Positions 35,485 through 45,403 of a stretch of 64,000 nucleotides of DNA are shown here, piece after piece. Position 1 is the stretch's first letter. Each line of letters opens with the position of its first letter. The stretch is from NCBI RefSeq assembly GCF_003254115.1, contig NZ_QKZV01000006.1:1-64000 (forward strand), read 5' to 3'. The notes under the pieces were generated by a model. It saw only the letters and a list, made by a program, of their open reading frames with translations, did no database searches and had not been told where the DNA came from. A program made the position numbers and the translations under genes. The DNA is from Hydrotalea sandarakina. Lineage in GTDB: Bacteria > Bacteroidota > Bacteroidia > Chitinophagales > Chitinophagaceae.

Positions 35485-37125
35485 TTATAAACTCACACCA
35501 CGTTTCCATGGAATGAAATCATCTTGGTTTAATTGAACTGCTTTAGGAATTACTTCACCACTTGCAGCTTTAATACAATATTCCAAAATTTGCTTGCCCA
35601 TATCTTCTATGGTTAATACACCATCAATAACGGAACCGGTATTAATATCAATAATATCAGCCATTTTTTCTGCTAAAGCGTTATTGCTGGAAACTTTTAT
35701 TACCGGACAAATAGGATTTCCCGTGGGTGTACCTAAGCCCGTTGTAAATAAAATTAAAGTTGCACCACTGGCAGCCTTTCCAGTAGTAGCTTCAACATCA
35801 TTACCAGGCGTACAAACTAAATTCAATCCGGGTTTCAAAGCTTCTTCTGTATAATCTAACACATCAACAATGGGTGATGTACCGCCTTTTTTAGCTGCAC
35901 CTGCACTTTTCATGGCATCAGTAATTAACCCATCTTTTATATTTCCGGGAGAAGGATTCATATGAAAACCGGACCCGGCTTGTATTGCAGCATTGCTATA
36001 GGCCTTCATTAAATGTATAAATTTGTTAGCAGTTGTTTCATTATCCATTCTATCAATCAGTTCTTGTTCAACACCACATAATTCAGGAAATTCAGCCAAT
36101 AAAACTTTACCGCCTAAAGCCACTAACAAATCAGCACAATACCCAACAGAAGGGTTGGCAGAAATGCCACTGAAACCGTCACTACCACCGCATTTTACAC
36201 CTAATGTTAGTTTAGATAACGGTGCCGGCTTTCTTTCTATTTCATTAATCTGCATTAATCCTTTAAATGTTTGCCGAATTGCTTCGGAAACTAAAGTTGT
36301 TTCATTACCAATTTGTTGTTGTTCAAATACCAATAAAGGTTTATTGAATGTTGGATGATAACTTTTAATTTCATTGAGCAATTCAGCTAATTGCAAATTT
36401 TGACACCCTAAACTTATAACGGTAACACCCCCTACATTGGGATGATTAGCATAAGCAGCTAATAATTTTCCTAAAACTGCTGCATCCTGCCGAATACCAC
36501 CGCAACCACCTTGATGATTCAAAAATTTAATTCCATCCACATTTTTAAATAGTCGTTGTTGAGATGGTTTTGCAATATTTTCAAATGCAACTGAATCAAT
36601 TGGAATTTGATTTTCATAAGCCTTAACTAATTGCTGTGCAAAATTTTTATATTTATCTGTAACAGCATATCCCAAAGTAGTATGTAAAGCTTCTTTAATT
36701 ACATCAAGATTTCTGTTTTCACAAAATACGGTAGGTATAAATAACCAATAATTGGCAGTTCCTACACTCCCATCAGCCCTATGATAACCGTTAAAAGTTC
36801 TGTTTAAAAAAGAAGATACATCAGGTTTGTGCCATATATAATGGTTTGAACGATATGCATATGGCTCTGCTGCATGTTTTAAATTGGCTGTAGTTACTAA
36901 TGATCCTGCCGAAACGTTAGTTTGAGCCTTACCTACCAAAACACCATACATAATTACCGCATCACCGGGTTGCATGTTGTTAACGTAAAACTTATGTTTA
37001 GCTGGTATATCTTCTATTACAGTATATTCTTCATTAGCATATTGTAATTTTTCACCTTTTTTTAAATCACGCAAAGCAACAACAACATTATCATTTGGAT
37101 GAATTTTAATAATAGCATTCTGCAT
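35485..37125 (-). CDS. uxaA: Altronate dehydratase
   Basis: Dehydrates altronate to 2-keto-3-deoxygluconate. A 546-residue protein with a small SAF domain (about 1-95, IKIHPNDNVVVALRDLKKG) and a large catalytic UxaA/GarD domain. Conserved stretches are YHRADGSVGTANYWLFIPTVFCENRN, LNHQGGCGGIRQD, VKCGGSDGFSGISANPSVG and TGLGTPTGNPICPVIKVSSN. The Cys residues in the GGCGG and VKCGG segments probably bind the iron. It follows uxaB by 12 bases and precedes uxaC by 29. Galactarate dehydratase is the nearest relative, but the neighbours make altronate the likely substrate. Confidence 0.95.
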   Translation of the reverse strand: MQNAIIKIHPNDNVVVALRDLKKGEKLQYANEEYTVIEDIPAKHKFYVNNMQPGDAVIMYGVLVGKAQTNVSAGSLVTTANLKHAAEPYAYRSNHYIWHKPDVSSFLNRTFNGYHRADGSVGTANYWLFIPTVFCENRNLDVIKEALHTTLGYAVTDKYKNFAQQLVKAYENQIPIDSVAFENIAKPSQQRLFKNVDGIKFLNHQGGCGGIRQDAAVLGKLLAAYANHPNVGGVTVISLGCQNLQLAELLNEIKSYHPTFNKPLLVFEQQQIGNETTLVSEAIRQTFKGLMQINEIERKPAPLSKLTLGVKCGGSDGFSGISANPSVGYCADLLVALGGKVLLAEFPELCGVEQELIDRMDNETTANKFIHLMKAYSNAAIQAGSGFHMNPSPGNIKDGLITDAMKSAGAAKKGGTSPIVDVLDYTEEALKPGLNLVCTPGNDVEATTGKAASGATLILFTTGLGTPTGNPICPVIKVSSNNALAEKMADIIDINTGSVIDGVLTIEDMGKQILEYCIKAASGEVIPKAVQLNQDDFIPWKRGVSL

Positions 37126-37137
37126 AAATCATTTCAT

Positions 37138-38679
37138 TTAATTAATTGAAGAAACCATTTGTTGATGCATCAATTCTTCCATAACTGTTAGTACATTATT
37201 TTGCTGCATATTGGTTAGGTATAATTCAATTTGGGTTTCTAAATTAGGCAAGAGAGCAGATTTTATATTAAAATAATTTTCGTTCGATAAAATAGTATCA
37301 ATTATTGTTGAAAAATCAGCATTGCTTTTCCATAATTGATGTATTTGCAAGGCATAATCATCTTGTAATATATAAGTATTGTGTCCTTGCTGTTGAACCG
37401 GCTGTCCTTGTTCATTCACATTGGATTGCATGAAATATAAATATCCTGCAATTCCCAAGGCCATAAATGGCGGTACCGATTTAAATTGTTGCAGATATGC
37501 TTCAATTAGGGGCACATTGCGCATTTTCATTTTGGAAGTATATTGCATGGTAATATTTATCCAGTGATGAGCAATGGCCGGATTTCTAAATCGATCCAAC
37601 ACTTGTAATGCAAATTGTTTAGCTTTTTGTTGCGTTAGTTTTTCACTTAATATAACCGGGGCAATTTCATAAAGCATTAAGTTGGTAACATAGGAAGCAA
37701 AAATGCGGTTATCCATTGCCTCTTTAACAGTATCAAATCCTGCCAAAAATGCTAACCCACATGAAAAAGTATGCGTGCCATTTAATAAACGAAGTTTTAG
37801 TTCACGATATATGCTTATATCGTCTTCTATAATAACGCCGGCATCGGCCTTTGCAAATGATAAAATATTTTTGGTAGAATGACGAGAAGTTTCAATGGCC
37901 CATAAACGATAAGCTTCGCTCATAATCATCAACTCATCTTCATAACCTAACTCCTGATTAACAAATTTGGCATCATGTTCTGATAATTTTCCGGGAACAA
38001 TTCTATCTACCAATGAATCACAAAAATCATTGGCTTCATTCAACCATTTCAAAAAATCGTTGCTTAAATGATTGCGTTTTGCTAATTCAATAATAATTTC
38101 TTTTAATTTCTTTCCATTATTCACAATTAATTCAGTTGGAATAATAACCATTCCACTGCTGTCAGCTCCATTAAAAATGGTAAACCTATGATACAAAAAT
38201 GCCAATAATTTTCCGGGAAAAGAAACAGGTGGTGCGGCAAAAATATCATCATCTTCCATTAATGAAATACCTACTTCTGTTGTATTGGATATTACTATTT
38301 GCATATCAGGGTTTGCAGCACAAGATAGAATGTCATTCCATTCATTGTGTACATTTAATACTCTGCTAATAGCAGCATTCACCCAATATTCTTGTACTTT
38401 GACATTATTTTCAATTCCACGTACAACTAAAGTATATAATCCATCCTGTTCATTAAATGCATCAGTTGAACCGGCATTTGTGGATTTAACCACAACAATT
38501 CTACCATTAAAAAGTCCCTGTTTATTGGCTTTATCAATAAAATAATCGGGAAGTCCTCTTAATAAAACACCTGTTCCAAATTGAATAACCTTTTCCGGCA
38601 AAGAAAAAATTTCTTCATTAGGTATTGATACTCCCCTTGTTTTTTTAATAGCAGCTAAATTGCTTTTACATAATTTCAT
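37138..38679 (-). CDS. uxaB: Tagaturonate reductase (altronate oxidoreductase)
   Basis: Reduces tagaturonate to altronate with NADH. A 513-residue member of the mannitol dehydrogenase family: the NAD segment VIQFGTGVLLRG at about 31-42, the NSTEVG-like VISNTTEVGISL, the catalytic lysine region MLYEIAPVI and NGTHTFSCGLAFLAGFDTV. I start at 38679 (KLCKSN), five bases past the preceding stop, rather than at 38706, which would overlap it. No separate fructuronate reductase (uxuB) is seen in the window, so this enzyme might serve both keto acids; that is inference. Confidence 0.93.
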   Translation of the reverse strand: MKLCKSNLAAIKKTRGVSIPNEEIFSLPEKVIQFGTGVLLRGLPDYFIDKANKQGLFNGRIVVVKSTNAGSTDAFNEQDGLYTLVVRGIENNVKVQEYWVNAAISRVLNVHNEWNDILSCAANPDMQIVISNTTEVGISLMEDDDIFAAPPVSFPGKLLAFLYHRFTIFNGADSSGMVIIPTELIVNNGKKLKEIIIELAKRNHLSNDFLKWLNEANDFCDSLVDRIVPGKLSEHDAKFVNQELGYEDELMIMSEAYRLWAIETSRHSTKNILSFAKADAGVIIEDDISIYRELKLRLLNGTHTFSCGLAFLAGFDTVKEAMDNRIFASYVTNLMLYEIAPVILSEKLTQQKAKQFALQVLDRFRNPAIAHHWINITMQYTSKMKMRNVPLIEAYLQQFKSVPPFMALGIAGYLYFMQSNVNEQGQPVQQQGHNTYILQDDYALQIHQLWKSNADFSTIIDTILSNENYFNIKSALLPNLETQIELYLTNMQQNNVLTVMEELMHQQMVSSIN

Positions 38680-38684
38680 ACCTG

Positions 38685-39722
38685 TTAATTTAAATAAGGA
38701 TTCCACTTATTGCCAAATACCCAATTAGCATTAATAGCATCAGGTAACGGTGCCCCCTTTGCAGTTGCTAAATTATTTTTAAACCAACTGTAGTCGCCAC
38801 CGGCTTTATGGCAGTTATAATAGTAAACTCTATATCCCCAACGAATAATATTGTTAGTAGGAACTAAATAAATAGGCTTATTAGCCATATTTTTAGCAAA
38901 AGAACAATTGATTAAATAAAATTGAGCATCCTTGTGAAAACGGCCCAACATAAATCCATCATAACCTTGAAAGAAACAATTTTTTAAAACTGTTTTGGCG
39001 TCTTCATTCGCAGAGCCATCGTGCCAAATACACGCAGGCCCTGTTGTGGCAACAAACGTGCAATTTTCAGCATAAGCCCAACCTCTTGGACAATAGAAAT
39101 CAACTCCCCCCATCATTAAACAATCTTTAAAAAAGAACATTCCATCATTTACATTCCAGGGGCTAACAGTATCACCACCATAAGCTTTTAAAATGCAATT
39201 CAACACTTTTAAACGCGTTGTGGCAAATGTGCGTAAAGCCATTTGGTGACCATCTTTCTTAATTGTTTTTGAAAAGTTATTTAAACTATCATTTTCGCAA
39301 GAAACTACAGTAGTGTTATTATCAAATCCGTATGTATTTTGAATGGTTACATTTTCAATCGTAATATCACTACCACTGATGTTTACAGTTGCAACACCCC
39401 AATCATCATCATGTTTACAACGCCATAAATCTCTAGCTATGGCCTGGGTAATAATCGTAGTAGTTTTATTCTCCCCCAAAAATTGAATATTGTTTTTAGT
39501 TACATAAATTTTTTCTTCATAGGTTCCTGCATCTATTAAAATGACATGCTTATGATGAGCATTACTATCAATTGCATTGATAGCATCTTGAATGTTTTTA
39601 AAACATTGTGGTTTTGTTTTACTTACATGCAAAGTATCAACAGGTGCAGCAAACAACACATTGTTAAATGTGCTGCAAAACATGAGTAATAAAATGAAAT
39701 ATTTTATACTAACTTTTTCCAT
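38685..39722 (-). CDS. Atypical pectinesterase-like protein (CE8 relative)
   Basis: A 345-residue secreted right-handed beta-helix protein with a signal peptide (1-25). The family order is kept: KCFKNIQDAINAI near the start, GTYEEKIYV, then the two catalytic Asp segments. However, the first segment reads GGD184TV instead of GFQDTL, so the transition-state Gln is gone. The second reads GGVD208FYCPRG instead of GTVDFIFG. Both Asp residues remain at a spacing of 24, close to the usual 21. It may demethylate an unusual pectin form or have drifted in substrate. It overlaps the GH105 gene by 14 bases. Confidence 0.82.
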   Translation of the reverse strand: MEKVSIKYFILLLMFCSTFNNVLFAAPVDTLHVSKTKPQCFKNIQDAINAIDSNAHHKHVILIDAGTYEEKIYVTKNNIQFLGENKTTTIITQAIARDLWRCKHDDDWGVATVNISGSDITIENVTIQNTYGFDNNTTVVSCENDSLNNFSKTIKKDGHQMALRTFATTRLKVLNCILKAYGGDTVSPWNVNDGMFFFKDCLMMGGVDFYCPRGWAYAENCTFVATTGPACIWHDGSANEDAKTVLKNCFFQGYDGFMLGRFHKDAQFYLINCSFAKNMANKPIYLVPTNNIIRWGYRVYYYNCHKAGGDYSWFKNNLATAKGAPLPDAINANWVFGNKWNPYLN

Positions 39723-41613
39723 TTTTTACTTGTTGAATTAGCCATTGAATCCAATCTTCAGCGGCTACGTAATTATTAAATTGTTCAGGCAACTTTCTCC
39801 CATCAATAAACTCGTTGTATAACCAAGGATCACCGGTAACAAACACTGTACCCTTTCCATACTTTGTTACAGCCATTACCACTACTCCATTCTTTTTTAG
39901 AATAGCTTTTGCAGGATATTTTATAGAAATAGAACAAATACCCTTTTGATATATTAATTGAGCATTCGGTAATACCTCATTATTTTGGTGTACGTTTATT
40001 ACGCCTTCCATCAATTGATTAGCAGAAAAGTGCTGATAACTATCTTCATTCACTTGAATACCAAATTGGCTTAGCAACAAATTCATGTGCTTAAATTCTG
40101 CATTGCCTTTATCATTATGCAAAACACATAAAACACCGCCCTTATTCACCCAATTCCTTAGAAAATTAGCTGCAGGCACATTCATAAAATTAGGATTGGG
40201 ATTATCACCGGAATCATCCGCATCCACAATTAAATAAATACTATTGAGTGGCAAATTATTTTTGGATGGCATTTCAGCCAATTGTTTTGTAGTAACCCCA
40301 TATTTTTGAAAAAGAAATTGCAAAGTTGAAAAACCGCCATTATTCATTTCATTCCATTTATAATGATAAGGCACTAAAGTTCCGGTTATATCAACTTTTT
40401 TTTCAGCATTAAAATAGTCATCCAACACAACAGTGATACCCTTACCCTTGTAAGAATGTTTATACAAAGCCATTTCAATGTCCATTAAAATAAAGGCACT
40501 AATTCCTTTGCTATCATTAGTAACTACAGGTTCACTACAATAATATTGATAACTCCCATCGCGATAAGGATTGCCGCCTAAACCACTTACTTTAACTGTA
40601 TTAGTTAAAAAAACGGAATCATTTTTTTCAATAATAAAATTATTTACTATCCCTTCATAAGCTTTATTAATTACTGTTTTATATTTTTCATCAATCCATT
40701 TAAAACGTAATGCCTTTGCAATGGTGTAAGTGAACATACAACTAGCGGAAGATTCTACATAATTACCATTTTTGTTCGCATAATTCAAAACGTTCCACCA
40801 TGTCCCGGTTTTAACATCTTGCACAGCTGCAACAGCTTTTACATAATCATTTAATAAACCTTTTAATGAGTCGTAATAAACATTATTAACTGGAAAATTT
40901 TCTAAAACATCAACCAATGCCATTCCATACCACCCCATTGCTCTTCCCCAAAAATTAGATGAGGTTCCGGTAGCGGGATTACTCCATTTTTCTTTATAAT
41001 CTGCATCCCAAGCATGGTATAAAAGACCATTTTCTTTATTACGTGTTTTATGCGTGATTAGTAAAAATTGCTTAGCTATATCATTAAAATTTTCTGGTTG
41101 GTGAAAAGCAAGGGCATAACGTGTATAGAATGGCTGAGCCATATACATTCCATCTAACCACATTTGTTGTGGATAGCGAGCTTTGTGCCAAAAGCCGCCA
41201 TCAGAAGTTCTGGGCTGCTGCATAAGTTGTTGATACAAGACTTGCACAGCATTGAAGTAATTTCTATTATCAGTTACCTGATAAAGCGATAAAAACACAT
41301 TGCCCCCTAATATATTGTCGAGATTAAAATCATTGACTTTATACGTCTTTATTGTATGACCACTATCTAATAAATAGTTATTTGCAACATTTTGCACAAA
41401 TTGAAAATATTTTCCTTCACCAGTATATTGCCATAAAGCCATTATAGCTTTTAACTGTATGGCATTTTCATAAGTCCATTTATCATTTAATGCTTTCTGG
41501 TTGGCAGTTGTGCAAACAACATTATTTGCAAACTTTTCAGACAAAATAATATTCCGGCAAAATACTTTTTGCAAAAAAAATAAGGTTAATAGAAATATTA
41601 TTTTCGCCTTCAT
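39709..41613 (-). CDS. GH105-family unsaturated glucuronyl/rhamnogalacturonyl hydrolase with extra C-terminal domain
   Basis: Signal peptide at 1-19. The alpha/alpha-barrel (about 22-375) resembles YteR and YesR: WTYENAIQLKAIMALWQYTG, the catalytic Asp154 in MWLDGMYMAQPF, WGRAMGWYGMALVDVL and an ESSASCMFTYTIAKALR stretch. Such enzymes remove the unsaturated uronic acid left by lyases on pectic fragments. A second domain (about 400-634) has the beta-alpha order of a DUF4350/glutamine-amidotransferase-like fold (YLIVDADDSG, GGVLCVLHND, VVVMAVTKYGKGTVFVTGDPWLYN). It overlaps the atypical pectinesterase gene and sits three bases after the CE12-GH28 gene. Confidence 0.88.
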   Translation of the reverse strand: MKAKIIFLLTLFFLQKVFCRNIILSEKFANNVVCTTANQKALNDKWTYENAIQLKAIMALWQYTGEGKYFQFVQNVANNYLLDSGHTIKTYKVNDFNLDNILGGNVFLSLYQVTDNRNYFNAVQVLYQQLMQQPRTSDGGFWHKARYPQQMWLDGMYMAQPFYTRYALAFHQPENFNDIAKQFLLITHKTRNKENGLLYHAWDADYKEKWSNPATGTSSNFWGRAMGWYGMALVDVLENFPVNNVYYDSLKGLLNDYVKAVAAVQDVKTGTWWNVLNYANKNGNYVESSASCMFTYTIAKALRFKWIDEKYKTVINKAYEGIVNNFIIEKNDSVFLTNTVKVSGLGGNPYRDGSYQYYCSEPVVTNDSKGISAFILMDIEMALYKHSYKGKGITVVLDDYFNAEKKVDITGTLVPYHYKWNEMNNGGFSTLQFLFQKYGVTTKQLAEMPSKNNLPLNSIYLIVDADDSGDNPNPNFMNVPAANFLRNWVNKGGVLCVLHNDKGNAEFKHMNLLLSQFGIQVNEDSYQHFSANQLMEGVINVHQNNEVLPNAQLIYQKGICSISIKYPAKAILKKNGVVVMAVTKYGKGTVFVTGDPWLYNEFIDGRKLPEQFNNYVAAEDWIQWLIQQVKNGKS

Positions 41614-41615
41614 AA

Positions 41616-43961
41616 CTATTCAGTAACAGTTACAACATTTGGCTCTGTGCCAAACCCTGTTTTAATTAACTGTAAAGCATTTTGCTTTGATATATTTTTA
41701 AATTGAATGTTTTTTGTGCGAGACCCTTGCAATTCAACCATCAATTCAGTTGGCTTATTGAAATTAAAATGATTGAACATGATATTCTCGGCATTCAATA
41801 TATAAACCAGTGGCTTAGATAGCTTTGCAATTAGTGCGCAATTATTTATTTGAATGTTTTTGGCTTCTTCAATATCGATACCGGATTGGGTTTGCATGTG
41901 TAAATTGTTGAAAACAACATTTTGAACAGGCATTTCAGGAATACCTCTTATAAATATTGCTTTTGAAGCGCCATTACATACAATGTTGTTGATATAAAAA
42001 TTTTTAAAGACGGGGGTAGCTTCTGTAATAGGTAAAACTTCAACTTTTGGGGGTGTTCTTTCTTCACCATATAAAGGCACCGGATCTTGCGCAGCATAAT
42101 ACATATCAAACAATACAGCTTCACCAATAATATCTTTCATATTAATATTGGCAGTATAAATATTTTCAACAACACCGCCCCTTCCCCTTACTGTTTTAAA
42201 ACGCAAACCAATATCGGTACCCATAAAACTGCAATTACGTACATACAAATTTTTAGCACCACCACTCATTTCACTACCAATTACAAAACCACCATGTGCG
42301 TGATATACCACACAATTTTGTATTAATGCATTTTGCGTTGGCATATTCCTTTTTCTACCCGATGCATCGCGGCCACTTTTAATGCAAATTCCGTCATCAC
42401 CTACATCAAATGTGCTGTTCTCCAATAACACGTTACTACAACTTTCAATGTCAATTCCATCACCGTTTTGTGCATACCAGGGGTTTTTAGCATACACATT
42501 ACGAACAGTTAATTGATTACACATGAAAGGATGCAGGCACCAGGCAGGTGAATTTTGAAAAGTAACTCCTTCCAATAGAACATTAGTACAAGCAGTAAAC
42601 ACCAACAAATTTGGCCGTAAAAAAGCTTTAATGGAATCAAAGTCTGAAAGCTGCATACCTTCTTTCAAAACGCCCGCATTTTTTATTTGTGCACCACGAT
42701 AAGTTTCAATGGTTGGATACCAAGTTTTTTTATCGTTACTTAACATACCACCACTATTAATTAATTTTTGCCATTGTGTAGTGGTGAGTTTATCTTTTTT
42801 TACCATCCGCCAAGCGTCGCCATTACCATCAATAATACCGCTTCCGGTTATGGCAATATTTACCGCATTATTTGCAGAAATGGGCGATTGATTTCGAGCT
42901 GCCGGTTGGCCTTCCCAGTTGCTTTCAATTAATTTGTAAGCACCATAATCAGCAGTAAATTGTAAAATAGCACCACGATTTATAAATAAGTTTACATTGC
43001 TTTTTAATTCAATAGGCCCTGTCATCCAGAAACCATTGGGCACTTCAACAACTCCACCGCCATTTTTATTACAGGCATTAATGGCATTTTGAATAAATTC
43101 AGTATTTAGTGTTTTTCCATCACTAACGGCACCAAACTGACGTATATTGAATGTATCTTTTGCAAAATGAGGCTCATAAACAATGGGTAATTCATATTCA
43201 AACTTGTTATCGAAACCGGATTTTAAAAGTGCATCTCTTAAAGGCAATTTCAATTCGTTAATGGCGGAACATACAAGCGAAGCCATATACTTGGCACCAA
43301 ATGAAGAAAAATGCGTATCATCGTTTCTTCCGTTAATACAAGCATTATAATGGCGAGGGGGAATCCACAAATAAAGATTCTTTGAAGCTTCCGGGCCGAA
43401 TTGACGTAACAAATTCTTACTTAAAGTAAATAAATCAATATAGGCTACACCCAAAGAATCAGCAACTGCTTTTACAACATCCGGATAATCGCCATGCATT
43501 TTTTCATCTACAAAACCATTCTGCAAAAATTTACGTCGAGCTACAGGACTTAATAAAACGGGAATTCCTTTTTTCTTTTTAACATCATTTACAAACCGGA
43601 TTAAATTGTTCTTGTATGCACCTTGCGCATCGGCATATCTTTTAGGATCTTCTTTTTTTTCATCATTATGTCCAAATTGAATAAAAACATAATCACCCGG
43701 TTTAATTTGCTGTACAACGGCATCCCATTTACCTTCATCAATATAGCTTTTAGTACTACGTCCGTTTACAGCTTTATTTTCAACAACAATTGAATGATTA
43801 AAAAATTGCTGCAAATACATACCCCATCCCTTTTCCGGATTATCTTCCAAGGGTTTATTAGCCATGGTGGAATCGCCGACCAAAAAAATAGTGGTTTTAT
43901 CGTCTTGCATTTTAAAACCGACCAAAGTGCATATAATAAAAAGGGCAAGCAGTTTATTCAT
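41616..43961 (-). CDS. CE12 acetylesterase fused to GH28 polygalacturonase
   Basis: First gene of the pectin operon; 781 residues from the ATG at 43961. A signal-like hydrophobic stretch (residues 3-17) precedes the SGNH esterase at about 24-240: VGDSTM with Ser31, FIQFGHND with His98, and the DDTH motif with His217. The GH28 beta-helix covers about 268-745, with the catalytic Asp residues in NGDGIDI (Asp501) and VGDDGICIKSG (Asp522, Asp523), and AHGGFVIGSE and RFKTVRGRGG following. The fusion would deacetylate rhamnogalacturonan or galacturonan and cut it in one polypeptide. Confidence 0.92.
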   Translation of the reverse strand: MNKLLALFIICTLVGFKMQDDKTTIFLVGDSTMANKPLEDNPEKGWGMYLQQFFNHSIVVENKAVNGRSTKSYIDEGKWDAVVQQIKPGDYVFIQFGHNDEKKEDPKRYADAQGAYKNNLIRFVNDVKKKKGIPVLLSPVARRKFLQNGFVDEKMHGDYPDVVKAVADSLGVAYIDLFTLSKNLLRQFGPEASKNLYLWIPPRHYNACINGRNDDTHFSSFGAKYMASLVCSAINELKLPLRDALLKSGFDNKFEYELPIVYEPHFAKDTFNIRQFGAVSDGKTLNTEFIQNAINACNKNGGGVVEVPNGFWMTGPIELKSNVNLFINRGAILQFTADYGAYKLIESNWEGQPAARNQSPISANNAVNIAITGSGIIDGNGDAWRMVKKDKLTTTQWQKLINSGGMLSNDKKTWYPTIETYRGAQIKNAGVLKEGMQLSDFDSIKAFLRPNLLVFTACTNVLLEGVTFQNSPAWCLHPFMCNQLTVRNVYAKNPWYAQNGDGIDIESCSNVLLENSTFDVGDDGICIKSGRDASGRKRNMPTQNALIQNCVVYHAHGGFVIGSEMSGGAKNLYVRNCSFMGTDIGLRFKTVRGRGGVVENIYTANINMKDIIGEAVLFDMYYAAQDPVPLYGEERTPPKVEVLPITEATPVFKNFYINNIVCNGASKAIFIRGIPEMPVQNVVFNNLHMQTQSGIDIEEAKNIQINNCALIAKLSKPLVYILNAENIMFNHFNFNKPTELMVELQGSRTKNIQFKNISKQNALQLIKTGFGTEPNVVTVTE

Positions 43962-44336
43962 TTCTTTCTGTTTATTCCGCAACAAAAAATCAGTTAAAAA
44001 TTCATAAGGTATCAGTTAGTTTTTAAATGAAGTAAATATTGCTAAACATCCTTTTAAAAACATCCTTTTTACCTACCAAAAATCATAAGCGATGCTACAA
44101 TTATATTCACGAATAATAAAGGTTTTGAAGAATTATTTTTACGCAATCGTTCCCGATATCGATAACAAAAATCAGAAGAAATTAGGCAAACATACCCTAT
44201 AAAAATTTACACACCGATTTCATTTCAGGAAGTCGGAAAAAAAGAGTTTCTTTATAGTTATTAAATTTGAAACAGACCGATTATAAACATGTTAAATAGT
44301 GGATTATAATCATTGAACCTTTTCCTTATAACCAAT
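43962..44336. promoter_or_regulatory. Divergent control region: pectin operon and LacI gene
   Basis: These 375 bases have no gene. The 23-bp motif at 44141-44163 is described separately. A TATGTTTG at 44187-44194 (minus strand) fits the -7 consensus and would place the transcription start about 18 bases before the motif, so a bound repressor would block elongation. On the plus strand TAAATTTG at 44262-44269 is a candidate -7 for the LacI gene. Neither has a matching -33 TTTG, so both are tentative. Confidence 0.4.
44141..44163. promoter_or_regulatory. LacI-type operator candidate, copy A
   Basis: Starts ACGCAATCGTTCCCGAT and ends ATCGAT. Copy B at 51637-51659 matches in 21 of 23 positions, and both are preceded by a run of T. 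The half site GCAAnCG also occurs in the palindromes at 62557 and 63684. It lies in the divergent region of a LacI gene. Confidence 0.6.
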
Positions 44337-45392
44337 ATGAAATTTGAAGCTGTTACCATAAAAGACATTGCCAAAGCGTTAGGCTTATCCACCTCAACAG
44401 TTAGCCGGGCACTGCGCGACAGTTATGAAATTAGTGAGGAGACCAAACAACTTGTACTAAATTATGCCAAGGAAATAAACTACCGTCCTAATCCCATTGC
44501 ATTAAGTTTAAAAGAAAAACGGAGTCGTTCTATAGGCATCATTGTATCTGAAATTGCCAATAGTTTCTTTTCGCAAGCTATTAATGGAATTGAATCGGTT
44601 GCACATTTACATGGCTATAATGTTATTATAACTCAAAGCAAAGAAAGTTATGAAAGAGAAATTGCCAATATACAATATTTATCAAGCAGATCAGTTGATG
44701 GATGCATTATTTCCGTTTCAGCAGAAACCAAGGATTATACTCATATTACAGAATTATATGAAAGAAATTTGCCTATTGTTTGTTTTGACAGGGTAATTGA
44801 GGCTTTAAATACATTTAAAGTTACTGTAAATAGTTTTGAAGGGGCATACAATGCAACCACACATTTAATAAAAAATGGGTTTAAAAAAATAGCTATGTTA
44901 AGTGGTTCATCAGTATTATCCATTAGTAAAGACAGATTATCCGGATACCGGCAAGCATTAATAGATAATGGCATTGAATTCAACGAAAATTATGTTGCCT
45001 ATTGCCAACATGGTGGGTTAATTTATGAAGAAGTAGAAGCAGCGTTGAATTATTTATTAAACCTAAAACCTAAAACCGATGCCATTTTTGCAGGTGCAGA
45101 TAAACTTACTACCAACTGTATGCGCTATTGTAAAGCACACCATATTGACATTCCGAAACAACTAGCCTTAATTGGTTTTAGTAATTTAGACTTTACTGAT
45201 TTACTTTGTCCGCCTTTATCGGTAGTACGCCAACCGGCTTTCGAAATGGGACGCATTTCAGCAGAACTGCTCATAAAAATGATTGAAAGCAAACGCCCGA
45301 TAACTGATTTTGAATCGAAAATATTACCGGCGGAAATTTACGCCAGAGCCTCTACTGAACCCATAAACACTAAGAAAAAAAATGAAAAATAA
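44337..45392 (+). CDS. LacI-family regulator of the pectin locus
   Basis: The DNA-binding head is VTIKDIAKALGLSTSTVSRALRD (residues 5-27) with the hinge NYRPNPIALSLKEKR. The sugar-binding core shows SIGIIVSEIANSFFSQAINGIE, ITQSKESYEREI and DAIFAGADKLT near 250. At 351 residues it is of normal length. I use the ATG at 44337; the TTG eight codons upstream precedes the usual head. It is divergent from the CE12-GH28 operon and stands between two groups of pectin genes, so it probably answers to a pectic oligosaccharide or hexuronate. The operator candidate lies about 170 bases upstream. Confidence 0.9.
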   Translation: MKFEAVTIKDIAKALGLSTSTVSRALRDSYEISEETKQLVLNYAKEINYRPNPIALSLKEKRSRSIGIIVSEIANSFFSQAINGIESVAHLHGYNVIITQSKESYEREIANIQYLSSRSVDGCIISVSAETKDYTHITELYERNLPIVCFDRVIEALNTFKVTVNSFEGAYNATTHLIKNGFKKIAMLSGSSVLSISKDRLSGYRQALIDNGIEFNENYVAYCQHGGLIYEEVEAALNYLLNLKPKTDAIFAGADKLTTNCMRYCKAHHIDIPKQLALIGFSNLDFTDLLCPPLSVVRQPAFEMGRISAELLIKMIESKRPITDFESKILPAEIYARASTEPINTKKKNEK

Positions 45393-45403
45393 TTACATAG
45401 TAT

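Noticed and set aside
35456-35509. 18-codon N-terminal extension of uxaC
   Set aside because: It overlaps the end of uxaA, and UxaC proteins start near KPFLDENF; the internal ATG at 35455 is the better start.
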